From NCBI RefSeq assembly GCF_949987535.1, contig NC_080075.1:37069769-37133768 (forward strand): 64,000 nucleotides of DNA, written 5' to 3'. The notes below the pieces were generated by a model, which searched no databases, was not told where the DNA came from, and was given only the letters and a program-made list of their open reading frames with translations. The position numbers and the translations under genes were made by a program. Positions 49,164 to 61,900 of this stretch are shown piece after piece. The DNA comes from Balaenoptera acutorostrata (taxonomy: Eukaryota; Chordata; Mammalia; Artiodactyla; Balaenopteridae). How positions within the stretch are numbered: position 1 is the first letter of the stretch; the number at the start of each line of letters is the position of its first letter.

Positions 49164-50084
49164 GAGGCTCAGGACATCTGGAAACAAAGTAAAGGACAAT
49201 CCTTCTAAAAATACACAAACCCACATCCTGGGAAGGAAGGTGAAAACTGACACACAAAATGAAGTATACTATTTTAAAAGACACCTTTCAATGTAGACAA
49301 ATTAAGTATGAGGTGAAAGTGTTGTGAGTCAAGAAAATACTGTTTCAGTATAAAGAAGTATCCTTCATTCTTTAATGTTCAGGCAAAAAGTGGAAGGAAC
49401 CAGAGTTGTATCTGCAGGCACAAGAGTATATTATTTTCCTCCTGGAGTTGATTAAGTCTGGCAGGTAATTTGAAGATTCTACATACAAAGAGAAATTAGC
49501 CGCCTGGGAAGTGGGAAGGCAGGATCAGGACCCACTGGGAGTCCATGAACACGAGGGCCCATGAAACAAAGCATCTACTCTGCAGATACTCAGGAAACGC
49601 TCATCCATCAGTTGTCAAGCAAGGGGGGAAGTCACCTCACGTTCAGAACAGTAAACTGATGAAGTGAGTCACCAGATTCCCATGATAGCTTGGCTGGCCT
49701 CTTCCTTTCCGCACAGCCCCTAGTCACCATGGAGCCAGAACCTTCTCCGCGGGAAAGCGGGGCGGCAGAGGGTGGTGGCCGGGCTTCAGCGGGCCACCCT
49801 CGGAGAGGGTGGGAAGACTGTCCAGCCTGGGTGTGGAGGAGAAGCCAGAGCCAGCAGTGACCAGCCCACCTTTGGGAGGCTACCCTCAGAAGACAGTGTT
49901 CTGAGACCTGGCCTGTCTTCAGGCCCTTCTGAACCCCACCATGCCTGCACCCCTCAGTCTGGTCCAGTCTCCTCCTCCAAAGCTTTCCTCTGCAGCCTCC
50001 TCCCCGGCCTCAGTCCGCGTGCTCAGCCTTTCTGAAGAGTAGCAGCGCTGGCCCCAGCTTCCTCCCCACCCATCCCTCCTTCAC

Positions 50085-50410
50085 TCGGATCTGACCAGGA
50101 CACAACTCTTACGTTTTCAGCGGCTCCCCAGCTCCCAACACACTCCCAGCTCCCTAAGATGACATCTTCGATCCTTCGTGGTCTGGCCCTGCTACCTCTT
50201 GGCCTCACCCCAGACTTTTCCTTTCCCATGTTCTCTGCTCACACTGAGGCATACGGGAAGCCTCGGGAGTGTCATGCTTTCTCTCTCCTTCACGCCTCTA
50301 CACAAACTGATTTCTGTGCCTCGCATGCCCTTCTACTTCTCCATCCATCCCAAGTTGCTATCAAGTTCCCCAAGTTGCTATCAAGTTCCCCAAGTTTCCT
50401 TGGGGGAGCT
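50085..50410 (+). mobile_element. L2 3' fragment with an internal tandem duplication
   Basis: L2-like order is seen: AGCTCCCTAAGATGACATC, GTGGTCTGGCCCTGC and CTCGCATGCCCTTC. The downstream fragment at 50690-50830 may be the rest of the same copy, separated by about 280 bases that I cannot assign. Confidence 0.65.
50351..50390 (+). repeat. Perfect 20-bp tandem duplication
   Basis: CAAGTTGCTATCAAGTTCCC occurs twice head to tail with no mismatch, followed by a partial third start (CAAGTTT). It is inside an ancient L2, so the duplication is far younger than the host element. Confidence 0.95.
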
Positions 50411-50689
50411 GGCTAGGAGATTGGGAATGAAAGCAGATTGCTTCCAGGGCTAACTCTGGGGGATGCGGTAGTGGTTGCCTGGAGTGCTGTGCCGAGAAGG
50501 ACCCACATCCAAGTCCCATTCAAGCTCAGTGAGAAAGTGCACCGTGATCTACTAAGGATGCCTGCCGTGGAAGGATGCGGGGGAGGCAGTCGCTGCATCT
50601 TTACCAGTTTGTTAGGTGCTGTTCCTCTGCTTCCAAATTATACTGAGCCCACTGAATCATGAGACTTAACCTACCATGTGTGAACTGTC

Positions 50690-50830
50690 TGCTCTGCCAC
50701 AGGACTGTCAGCTTCTTGATGCCAGGAATAGCCTCTTTCACTCTCAAGTCTCACATCTAGCAATGGGCTACTACCTAGTGGACATTCAATTAGTACTCAG
50801 TAAGTTAGTGAATGGGGCTATTTCTGTCTT
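50690..50830 (+). mobile_element. L2 terminal fragment
   Basis: It contains GACTGTCAGCTTCTTGATGC and the tail-like TAGTGGACATTCAATTAG and AGTTAGTGAATGGG, the usual L2 3' end layout. Confidence 0.6.
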
Positions 50831-50897
50831 CACCTTTTCTACTTTTGGGAGTATTCCTCTCATCAGCTTAAAATTCAAAATATCAAATCATACCTTT

Positions 50898-51209
50898 TTT
50901 TAAAATTTTATTTATTTATTTTTGGCTGCGTTGGGTCTTCGTTGCTGTGCGCGGGCTTTCTCTAGTTGCAGCGAGCGGGGGCTACTCTTCATTGAGGTGC
51001 ACGGGCTTCTCACTGCGGTGGCTTCTCTTGTTGCAGAGCATGGGCTCTAGGCTCGCGGGCTTCAGTAGTTGTGGCACGTGGGCTCAGTAGTTGTGGCTCT
51101 CGGGCTTAGTTGCCCCGTGGCATGTGGGATCTTCCCGGACCAGGGATCGAACCCGTGTCCCCTGGATTGGCAGGCGGATTCTTAACCACTGCACCACCAG
51201 GGAAGTCCC
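50898..51209 (-). mobile_element. CHR-type SINE, long form; only copy on the minus strand
   Basis: Read on the minus strand it begins GGGACTTCCCTGGTGGTGC and ends in a TAAA-repeat tail (seen as TTTATTTATTTATTT on the plus strand). It retains the CCACAACTACTGA units. The flanks share about nine bases, ATACCTTTT. This is the only SINE in the window with the same orientation as MEIS1 transcription. Confidence 0.94.
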
Positions 51210-51724
51210 GAAACAATACCTTTTATTGGCACTAAAAGAATTCCTTTCACATAAGGAGATGTTTTGAGTGCTTGGTAATCCAAATATTCACAACACACAG
51301 TCTGCTCCTATTTTATAGGTTGAAATCATATTCCATCGGAACTTCCATTGTTAAAGACCGTGGCCCCTGAATCTTCCCATCCCGGTATCCCACCTCAGTC
51401 CCTCGACATCTCCCTTTTCACCATCACTTATCTGAATCTCTCTGGCTCCATTAACCCTGTTTCAGAGGATAATAACGAGAAGGACAAGAGCATTCTCGCC
51501 TGCATCCCAAGCCCCAGGTACAGGGAAAAAAGAATGGAGTTGGCTCGCCATGAAATGGTCAGAAGAAGGAGATGGAAAAGTGGGAAAAGGTCTCATGGCA
51601 TCGCGAAATGATCAGCACTGTGGCTCATATGAAGACAGGCTGTCATCTGTTTCGACTACGGAAATCAAGACAAGCTTAGATACCAAGGAGTGAAAGTGCG
51701 AATGGGCTGAATATAAATCCAGAC

Positions 51725-51810
51725 ATCCGAACAAATCAATCAAATATTTATCTGGTACTTACTCTATTTGCAGCACTGCGCTAGGAGCTGAGGGGAATGC
51801 AGAGGAGCCC
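51725..51810 (-). mobile_element. MIR/L2 terminal fragment, minus strand
   Basis: The plus strand reads CAAATATTTATCTGGTACTT and CACTGCGCTAGGAGCTGAGG, the reverse of the shared MIR/L2 3' end. The family cannot be fixed from this length. Confidence 0.5.
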
Positions 51811-51819
51811 TACAGGTGT

Positions 51820-53990
51820 TGTTAGGATGTCAGCCTATGCCATCTCACTGGATTCCCTGGGTGAGCACATGTGGGTCCTAATGCCTGTCAAAGGGATTCT
51901 TCTGAGCAACACTTCCATGGATGCTCTAAAGCTTGTAAAAATTATATTTCACTCTTCGTTTTGGCTGCTAGGAAGCTCAGAGCCAAATTAACTGCCTACT
52001 TCTAGCAACTGGACATGATCCTATAATTCATATTGTTCCTTACTACCCTTAAGACTGACTTCTCATTTATTTTCCTTTCATTCTGATATCTTCATCTACT
52101 TCGTTTGAATCCTATTGTATACTTTTGCTAATTTCCTTAAATCCTTTCATAGAAAGGAAAGGAACATATGTAAAAGCATTGTAAGATTAAGATATATCCT
52201 TTTTCTCCTAAGGTATCAAAGTACAAAAGGGCACAAGGTATAAGGTGCTGTCCTGCTCTCACAGGTGCATTGTAATAGGGGCACTCAAGGAAAGAGTTAA
52301 ACTAAAACAAATGAAATGTTTAAAGAGAGAGAACTGAGTAAATGTTAATAATCTAGCCATAAGCCTATTGGCAAATTCAATGTTTTCTGCATTCACTCTT
52401 CAATCCCCCTTTCTTAAAAATATACAATTTTGAAGAAAATTTAAGATTTTCTAGGTAAGGTCATGTTCTCTTTTTCTCCTGATATGGGAATAAGTAGAAG
52501 GCAGTTCTACCTCTTCCATTCTTTGTTAGGAAATAAAATAAGCTTCGTCTAGGAATGCATACGGGTTGATATTGGTAAATGGGGGAAGGCTAAAGCTAAT
52601 TGTACTAATCAAACAGAATGCTTTTAGGTTAAGTAATTACGGAAAATTATCTGCAAGACTGAACTAATCCACAAAGCCAGACACTTGAGCAAAACCCAAC
52701 TTATCAACTACACTTCTGGGACCAATCAATGTAAGAGGTAGACAACGCCCACCTCTTTTTAAGGAAAACGCTTGGCATAAATTTACTGTTTGGGTTAGTT
52801 TTTGCTAGGCCAACAGCCAAAACCTCCACCACTATCCTTAATTAGTGCTAGCAGTCATGAGGGAGAGAGATAAATTCAGGAGCAGAGCTAAATATCACAT
52901 CCCAGGGGATGGAACCATGTCTGCTGCTGGGAACAGCACAGGACATAAAAGCATCCTCCCAGGGTGGCACAGTTACTCCTGTAATTCATCCTTAACCTCG
53001 ACCCTAAGATCCCTCAAAAGATACTGAAATGCTGTAGCCAGTCCCCACCCATCCTCTACTGGAAGCCCATTCAGGGCCAGAGGATGGAACCCAAATGTAG
53101 GAGTAGGCAGGACCAGCAACTATGTGGATACCGTGACTTAAGGTGCATCCCCAAACCCATCTACCACCAACTTCTGAAAGAGCTACCTGTCGAATCTTTC
53201 CTTGAAGTGCCCCGGTTAAAACGCCTTTCTGCGGGTGGGAACAGACAAGACCTACGTATCTATTTACGTTTTGACAGAGATTACCACGTGAGATTAGCCA
53301 TCTGGCACCCAAAAGAAATCAGTCCTGAGGGAATGTAGTGTAATCACAGTTTGAAAGCATGAGAGGGTTCCCAACCCTCTTCAATAAATAATTACCCATC
53401 AGTGGCCATGTGTCATAACTATACCGGACACAGGAGAGTTAAAGATGAAGAAGACGTAGTCCCTTCCCAGGGGGCATCCTGGGGAGGCTGAAGCATGAAT
53501 GGCTCGTTTCAATATACGAGAAATGATAAAACACAGGATACCCTGACAACATAGAAGAGGATCACTTCCTCCAATCTGGGGGCTCACAGAATACTTCCTG
53601 CAGATGACACAAATTAGTTTAGAAGTTTTTAACCTGGACTACATAGACCCTCCCCCTACAAGGGGATCTATGGTTCGAATGTATAAGATCCAAGTACTTG
53701 GAAGGGAAAAAGAAATTAACCTTTTATTCTCACTAACCTCTAACTGCAATTAGCATTTACTTCAAGTGTGTATCTAGGTAAGTAACAAACCACAGAACTA
53801 TTAGTAGGACCTGTGACTTTGTCACCCATGGAAATCATATTCACATACTACAATACAGTTGTTACAAATATCTTAAGACACCATTTACATTCATCACTAT
53901 TTCAAAAACGTGATAGACAATAGAATTATTGCTAGACCTTGTTATTTAATGCATATTAAAACGAGGCATTTATATCACTATATTACGATT
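51820..53990. other. Unique intronic sequence
   Basis: I see no repeat and no coding segment with a recognisable family. The short frames at 52845-53338 are unassigned. Confidence 0.45.
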
Positions 53991-54013
53991 TGTTTTTTAA
54001 AATACTTTGTTAG

Positions 54014-54376
54014 GACTTCCCTGGTGGCGCGGTGGTTAAGAATCCGCCTGCCAATGCAGGGGACACGGGTTCGATCCCTGGTCCGGGAAGATCCCACATG
54101 CCACGGAGCAACTAAGCCCATGTACCACAACTACTGAGCCTGAGCTCTAGAGCCTGTGAGCCACAACTACTGAGCCTGCGCACCACAACTACTGAAGCCT
54201 GCATGCCTAGAGCCCATGCTCCGCAACAAGAGAAGCCACCGCAATAAGAAGCCCTCACACCGCAACGAAGAGTAGCCCCCGCTCACCGCAGCTAGAGAAA
54301 GTCCGCGCACAGCAACGAAGACCCAACGCAGCCATAAATAAATAAATAAATAAATAAATTTATTTGTTTTTTAAAA
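54014..54376 (+). mobile_element. CHR-type SINE, long form, near full length
   Basis: This copy has three CCACAACTACTGA-type units and a long TAAA tail. The flanks AAAATACTTTG and AAAATATTTTG are probably a decayed duplication, so this copy is likely older. Antisense to MEIS1. Confidence 0.93.
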
Positions 54377-54911
54377 ATAAAATATTTTGATAACTGGATT
54401 TCAATATAATTAGTTTCCCTTATAATCTTATGTATTTTATTTTGTGTGTTAATAAAAATATTACTCTGACAAGGTATCCATTGACTTCACCAAATTGCCA
54501 AAGGGGTCCCCTCCCCCCAGAAAAATGTCAAGGTCCCCTGAAGAAGATCAGTATGAGTCAGCAGCTATGTGACTAAAGGTGGACAAAGCAATGATGACCC
54601 CACTAGTTCAAATAGCAAAGGCCCCGGGTGGCCACACGGGAAAACTGAACCAAGTTCCCTAGAGTGGCCTCATAGGGCCCAGAGATGCTGAACTTATATG
54701 GCAGTCAGAGGACCAAGGTAGAGGTGTCCCTCTGCAAGTTAGGCCAAATCCTACCCACTCTGTGTTTCAGTCAACAGCCTTGACCACAGAGTTCACTGTG
54801 TCTGGGTCATTGGTGTGTTGTGAAATAAACACACTCACAGCTCCCTAAGAATATTCAGCATTTAGCAAATATTTCACTTGCATATGCCTGATGCTCTTGG
54901 GAGCACACACG

Positions 54912-55005
54912 AACTTCCTGAGGGCAAATACTATGACCTACTCATTTTTATAGCCTCACACAGCACACCTTCCACACAGTAAGTGCTTAATCCATTTTTG
55001 ATGAC
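54912..55005 (+). mobile_element. L2 terminal fragment
   Basis: It reads TTCCTGAGGGCAAATAC and CACACAGTAAGTGCTTAATC, an L2 3' end without a clear GAAT tail. Confidence 0.55.
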
Positions 55006-57741
55006 TTGACTAGAATGCATAAATTTATATTTCCCTCCTTAAGTACAACTTGTGATCATATTTTGGCTCATCTGCAGAAGTGATTATAATTCTAAACTCT
55101 TTTTATCTCCTTGGGCTGTATTAAATGGATGCTTCCCTAAAATTAACTTCCTCACTTCTGCCTTGCCAAGAATGACACCCTGTGAAGAATCCACCACTGG
55201 GGACAATGGATTCTCTCCTGGTTTATTTTCTTGGGTAGAAACTGAAACACATGTTCCAGCTGTGCAGTGGCCCTGGAATGCCTAGGAGGATGGACCTGAA
55301 AAACAAGTTATTGCTTATAGTTTAAAACCCAATGCAGAATCAAGAGAAGAAGGGAAGGTGAGAGAGAATAAGAGAAAAGAAAGGCCTTATTTGGAAACTG
55401 AATTAAATAATTACACAGTAAGATCTGGGTTTTTAAAGCTCAGGTCACCATTTTTATTATTTACATAAGGCAGTAAAATGCATGTTATTAATACGAGTGT
55501 GGAATATATTCTTCTACACGAGATGTGCTTTTGAAAAATACTTAACGGTTTTGGAAAGAAAGAACTAAGCATTATGAACCATTAACTTCCAGGTCCACTA
55601 CAATAGAAAATACATCCCACTCTCGCTGAAAGGCCAATGTTGTTATAGCCAGAAAAGCTTTCTCTAATTTACAGCAGACTGAGTGAAACTGAAAAGAAGA
55701 TACCTTTCTAAAAAGTTTTCATACCTTCTGGCTGTAGGACTTCCTGATGAATTGACATAACATCATTATTCATAGAATTCTTTACCACTCATTTTTTAAA
55801 CTATCACAGGATTCTTGAGAGACCGATGTCATTAATTCTAGGAAAGTCAGAGAACTGGGGTATAATTTCAGAAGTCCTACAAGCCACACTGGAGTTGGTA
55901 TCTCTTAAGAAACAATCACAACAAGAACAAAGTTCCAATCCATCACAGGCAACAAAACCCCAGTATCTGCACAGGTGACAACGGCAAGTGTCGGCAGCAA
56001 AGTCTACATCACATACCAAGTCCACCGTAATATTGCAAACCAGAGGGAAAACAGAATTGTGGTTTTAAGGCCATACTTAACAAATATCACACCTCTTAAG
56101 TTTCAAAAACTAGAGTACAAAATTTGATAAGCTATCCAGACCTTGAGTTCACACATAAATAAAAATGAGCAATCAACAGAAAATATACGAAATAATCCTG
56201 CTGACTAATACCCTGTCTTTTCCAATCGAGGGTCAGACCCATTCAAACCCAGTCACATGAGGATGGACTCTGTAAAGGTCAATCAAAGGCAGGCCGAAAC
56301 TCCAACTGTCTAGCTGACCTTCAGAGCTTGTGACAAATTGCTATCAGTCAATGTCAACTAATGACAGGAGCTCTTTGGCTAATCAATTGTTCTAAAAATG
56401 ATCAAGAAAACTACTCACAGGACAGCTCATTTTCACATCAATGCCTGTGAAGTATGAAAAGCTCATTTTTTGAGTTTTTAATAAGCTCATAAGTAAAGCA
56501 GTTACTTGGTAACAGAGGTCACCTTACAGAAAAAGATAGAACCTTTGTCTGCCTTTTACATTCTTTTATTACCATATTATAGTAAAAATATGCCATGGAT
56601 ACGCCAGAGGGCTACATAATAAAGTAGGTAACACTTCATCTACTTGAGACAAATACTTCTGCGTTCGAGGGAAATCTATCCGGGAGTAAATAATTTCAAA
56701 TGAATTTTTCAGTTGTTTAAGATGAAAAGCAATGACCAGGTTTACTAGTGAGGCTGCCTAATAGTGAGAAGACACACTTTCTGTGAAAACACTCATGGCC
56801 AAGTTCATGCCCTTAAATAAACAGTTATGACTTTTAGATGATGAAGTTATTTTTCTTTGTTTTAAGACGATCTGCTTTCATGATGCTAGAAGTCAAGCAA
56901 ATGGAGAACAGAAAACGGTTACTCACATTTGATGAGTCAATAAAAGGTAAGGTGACTAGAGTATGGGGTGTTCTTGGGAAAACAATTCTCTGTCCATACA
57001 TCTAATTCAATATGTTTGATAAGTTAATAATATGGACCTTTGGATAACATGGATTTGCAGCGTGTAATGACTTCCCCTTTCTTTTTTACACCTGACTTTT
57101 CCCATCAGGAGATCATTTTCCTATTCTGCCTGCCACTGCAAGCAAAGACCACACTTTAATTTGAATACAACATTAAATGTAACTCAAGTACCACACAGGG
57201 CTGCAGTGGCCCAAGGGCTAAGGCCTGTGGTCACAATTATATTTTACTTTTCTCTTCTCACCAAAGCATATTTTTCAATATGCATTCTAGTGCCATTGAA
57301 ATAAAAGAAGTTCCCAGAGAAGAACAAGGCTTAAGAGGTAAGTGTGAACAAATATAAAATCATTCAAGTCACTCTGACCAACAGACAAATGAAATGAAAA
57401 AACAAACCTAGTTTTTAAACATTTTTCTTCATTTTCAGGGTTCTTAGGTTATTATAAACATTTTGTTTTTAAAATAAGCTGAGATTTAAAAAAAAAAAAG
57501 AAAGACAGAAAACTGTTTCAAAACAAGCAGTATTCACTTTGTGTCTTCATCTGAAAAACAGCAGATTACAGATTGTATCCTAAACCTGAGTTGTTACGGT
57601 AGTTTTTCAAATTAAAATATCTTCTGTGGCCTCAACTACCCTCAAGTTGTCCATAGGAAAGAAATAAAGGAGGGAGGGCAACACTTAAGCCGAGACATAA
57701 TTGGAAGTATGTGAAAAATGAAGTGTCAGTTTGGTCAATAA

Positions 57742-57754
57742 AGGGCAAAGGTCA
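57742..57754 (+). promoter_or_regulatory. DR1 nuclear-receptor site (HNF4/RXR type)
   Basis: AGGGCA, one base (A), AGGTCA is a near-consensus direct repeat with spacing 1, as bound by HNF4, PPAR/RXR or COUP-TF. It sits in unique sequence 48 bases left of a CCAAT box. Confidence 0.4.
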
Positions 57755-57801
57755 AGGGGAACGGCAGCCCAAACTCTGTGCGAAATTGCTCATTAAGACA
57801 T

Positions 57802-57924
57802 CCAATCAGAGAGCTCCTTCCCACCTATCCCATTATTCATCAGACAGCTGACTGTTTCAAATGCCTGGGTTTGGGCTGTTATTACTTTTCTTCTTCATGT
57901 AAAAAGACGGAGCGGGTATATAAA
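57802..57924 (+). promoter_or_regulatory. CCAAT box and TATA-like element on the plus strand
   Basis: CCAAT(CAG) at 57802-57806 and TATATAAA at 57917-57924 lie 110 bases apart in promoter-like order on the strand opposite MEIS1. A CAGCTG E-box lies between them (57845-57850). A start site would fall near 57950. No exon or open frame of note follows, so this is at most an antisense or enhancer-RNA promoter, and chance is a fair alternative. Confidence 0.25.
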
Positions 57925-58201
57925 TCGTTGCTTAGTCATCTGGAACAAAATGTGGCCCTTCCCTACCTCCCTCTCACCCAGCTCTGTCTGCTGGCTTCAC
58001 AGGTCTGAAACGACTGCCTCGAGATTCCCTTCAATAATAAATGGAGTTGTCGTCTGCCTATAGGTTGCCTGAACTCCTACAAAAGCTGGCGTGGAGGGGA
58101 CGGGACAGTGGGAGGTACTGGCAACTACTGATACATTTTATTATAAAGAAATAGCAAGTGCTTTGCAATTGTTCCTCTTTACAGAAACATGCTGGTTTTG
58201 C

Positions 58202-58225
58202 TTTTTTTTTTTTTTTTTTTTTTTT
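58202..58225. repeat. Run of 24 T
   Basis: A pure T24 (A24 in the MEIS1 pre-mRNA) with no retroelement attached on either side that I recognise. Confidence 0.9.
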
Positions 58226-58784
58226 AGTGGGAGCAAAGATACTATTGTTGATCTGAGTCCTGGCCCTGAAAGAAGTTCATAAGTGCGTTTTAGAAGTTCT
58301 AGAGACCAGTGAAGTCCTTTACGGCTGAAATGTTTCACATCAAATTTCTATGTAGAAATAAGACTTTTTCTTTATCGTCACAAAAGAGGAAAACGAGATG
58401 AGCTTGAAGTGGGAAACGTTCTGCAAGAGAAATGTCTTTACTTGTTTTCTAGGCTCCTCTTCTCAATTCAATAAATTTTAGAATGAGTGAAATGGTAGAG
58501 GCTCTTAATACATAATACAGATTAATCATATCAATCATCCTGCTCCTCTGTAAAGAGCTCGATCATCATTCTACTGAGCACACAAAGCTGGATTCTCAGT
58601 CCCCGGCAGAGTAGAACCCCCTTGAGGCTAATGCTGATTCTGTTTTATTCACAGCTCTGTCACTGTTACAGAACGGAGTGCCAGGCCCAGTGCAGACACT
58701 GGGGGAAGAGTCCCTGAATTGACGACAGAAAGAATGGCCCTCGAATGATCTGTTTCCCATTCATAGTCACACTTCAGTATCACA

Positions 58785-58935
58785 TCAAATAGGAGCTTGG
58801 GCTCTGGAGTCAGACGGTATGGGTTCAAGTCCTTACTGTACCACCAACCAGTATGTGACTTCGGGTAAGTCTCTCAGCCTCTCTGAATCTCTGTGACCTC
58901 CTCTACAAAGTGAGGGATGAAATACCTACACTGAC
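58785..58935 (+). mobile_element. MIR, well preserved
   Basis: It contains GGGCTCTGGAGTCAGACGG, GGGTTCAAGTCCTTACTG, TGTGACTTCGGGTAAG and CAAAGTGAGGGATGAAATAC in MIR order. Confidence 0.82.
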
Positions 58936-58939
58936 TGAC

Positions 58940-61900
58940 AGCCCGTAATGTGCTATTTTATTATTTTATTACTATCATGTATTCGTCTCTCTTGACTTTC
59001 AACCCAAAACGGAGACGTGCCCAAACTCAAAATGTGGTCAAGCACAGCTAAGGCTGCTTATGGGTTATACAGTGTCTGCGGCAGCCCTCCTGGGGGGGAG
59101 TACAAATCCGGTGGGGAAAGGCACCAGATTTGCTTGGTGTTCTGTCTGTCCAGACCACACGCTTCCTAGAATAGACCCTGATTCTGGTCAGTAGGGCAAC
59201 CACACACAGTAGGATAAACAGGACACATGAAAGAGCCCAGTATCTGCCAATGTGCACCTCATCTTATGAGACTCTGCTTGGGGGTCCTGAAAACACCCCA
59301 TCCTAAAGTAGTTACAAAGGCAAGAGGCCAAGATCCGGAGGTGACTCTCACGGTGACTCACTTCAATATTTCTGAGCTTTACTTTTCTCTCTTCTGAAAT
59401 GGGAAAATGGCAAATCATTGACAGTGAGAAAATAAGAATCCAATCTCATATCTTTGGAAGTGCTTTGAGGAAGTTAAAGAGTAGACAAAATCAATGTCCC
59501 AGCCGCAGCAGCAGAATCCCCAACCAAACACAGATGTTAGGCCTTCCTTTTAAATGCCCATTTAAAGGCGCTTTGCTATTAAAGAATCGATTTCCTGCAG
59601 GGGGCCACAAATGTTACTATGAAATGAATGTAGATGCCATAAGAAGAGTTGCCGTGATAAATAATTTGAGTTGGGGGAGAGATACATTATGTAAATCATG
59701 AATAAACATCAAATCCCTGAATAATAATAATATCTTTCGCATTTTCTTGATTACATACTTCATGTATATTCTCTTCAGAATGCCCAGGGTTGGATTTTGT
59801 ACTTTATTTTTTTATGCTTAGGTAAAAATGTGGACTAAACTACTCTATCAACCACAAGAGCCACTCATTTGGCAAATCATCAGGTGCTCAAAAATCCCCC
59901 AAATTGCTGGAACCCTAACTAGGAATTGTTACTGTATTTTGAAATCTGTCAGAACATTACAAATTTCCTGGATGACCGATTTTCCTTGCTTTACTTTGAA
60001 AGTCCAAAAGAACAGGACAGAGCCTGTTACATGCCTACCTTGTACCACAGACAAGGTTATTTAACAGAGGACCAAAAGCCTAGGGGATTTCTTTATTTTT
60101 GTACCCTGGGTCCCATAATGAAGTGGCAAACATTGAAAAGGAATGAGGAAAAAAAGAAATGCAGTACAAATAATACAGTAGAGAAAGTTTTAAAATATGT
60201 ATTACTCCCATCTGTGAGGGAAACACCTCTTTGGATATGTTCTTGACAGATTGAGTTATTTCTGTCTATTGGGTATGTATAAAGACATATTTATGGATTT
60301 ATAAATCTTTTGAAGAGGGCTGTTATTTACCCAGTTGACTAAAATGGACTCAAACTGTGTAAATAACTATTTAGGACATGCACTACAGGCCAAATGCTGG
60401 CATGGCTTACACATCCATGCCTGCCAGAAAAGGCAGACAGGAGAACACGGAAAAGCCACTGCGCACAGCTAATCCGAAGGCTACACAAAGACCCAGCTCC
60501 ACAGGTCCCAGGGATGAAAAAAAAAAGAGTTGAGAAGCGTTGTGGTTGGCATGGAAATGCACCGAAGTTGTTACAGCAACACTTGCAGGCATCATTCTGC
60601 ATTTCACAGGGAATAAATCGCACTGCCCAGGAGAGGGCAGTGCGGGGAGGGGCAGGGGGGACAGAAGGTGTGACTCCTACTATCTCTGTGGTCCAGCTGG
60701 TGGGGAGCCGTTGGGGGGGAATCAGCACCGAAATCTTCCCCATGATCACCATGGAAGTAAGTGACTTTCCTTCTTCGACGGAAAGAGGGCATGACGAGAA
60801 GAATCTTATATAAATAATCAGGAAACTGAAATTTTAGGCCTGATGCTGCACCAGGGCTTCAACACATCGCTCAGCTTATCCACAGCTTCTGTCCCTCTTC
60901 TGTCAAATGGGGCTAGACCTGTTTTATCTGCCACCAGAGTTGTTTTAGGCAGGTTCAATTGAGGTCATTCCAATGAGACTATTTATATGAAAATGCTTTA
61001 AAAAGGAAAACAAAGTGGTGGTCTTATATGAAAAACAGAAAGAGGAACGATGTAAGTGGAAAACCCTAGTAATGTGAAGGGTATACGGCTTACAGTCACA
61101 TTCACTATTAAACTGGCCTTTAGAGAACACGTGTTGAAGGAGAAAGGAAACTGAGAAATTCCTGATTCCTTGTTCCGACAGGTCAGAGGGGAAGAACTGG
61201 GGTGGGGCATTTGCCCTCTGAAAGTCCTTTTATCAGATGATGTTTAAGAAAACTCATGTTTCCATTTTAAACAAATGCATTTCAGCAGTTTACAAGCCTT
61301 CAAAGTAGCAGCCAAACTACCCTCCTGATGGTAGTCTTAAAAAGCAAGACATGAAAAAGAAAAACAAACAGACAAACAAAACACTAGGCTATGACCCCAT
61401 GTAGCAACTCTGGAGTACAGGAAAAAGAATTGAGAGTCCATTTACACCTTTCTGAAAACTCTTGGTGCAAGCTGAATTCTAAAAGTAGGGTTTTATATGG
61501 AAATGCTGACCTCATCTTAACTATAGTGCTGTGAACAGCAACACCATAACATATACATACGCACACTTGAAAGGAAATAGGCCCCATGGATTTATGCTGC
61601 ATATCGTTTTCCAGTAAAAGGCAGAGGTCAGAGGTTACCAGTTTCTGCCTCAGCTCTGAACCAGTTTACTCTTCCAGGCTCCATTTTTGCTAGACTTACA
61701 GTTGTGATGAAATCAGCAACTTTTCTCTGAACAATAAAATATCTCAAATGCTTAAAATTCTATGTGTAGAAGTTTTTCCCAGTCCAAATAGCATACATCT
61801 GCCACCCCTCCCCCCAAAAAAGAACTTTTCTGTTTCTGTTGTCAAATTAATCGTGTTCAATTCATTGTAGACTTTGCAATTTTAATTGATATAGCCCAGT

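Larger units (their letters stand above)
55010..58780. other. Unique intronic sequence
   Basis: About 3.8 kb with no transposon except the T24 run. It contains the DR1/CCAAT/TATA-like cluster (57742-57924) and repeated nuclear-receptor half-sites near 56274-56279 and 56515-56520. Confidence 0.45.

Noticed and set aside
60339..60813. Opposed 137- and 139-residue open frames
   Set aside because: They overlap on opposite strands in a GC-rich patch, share no known domain, and at most one could be real; no support for either.
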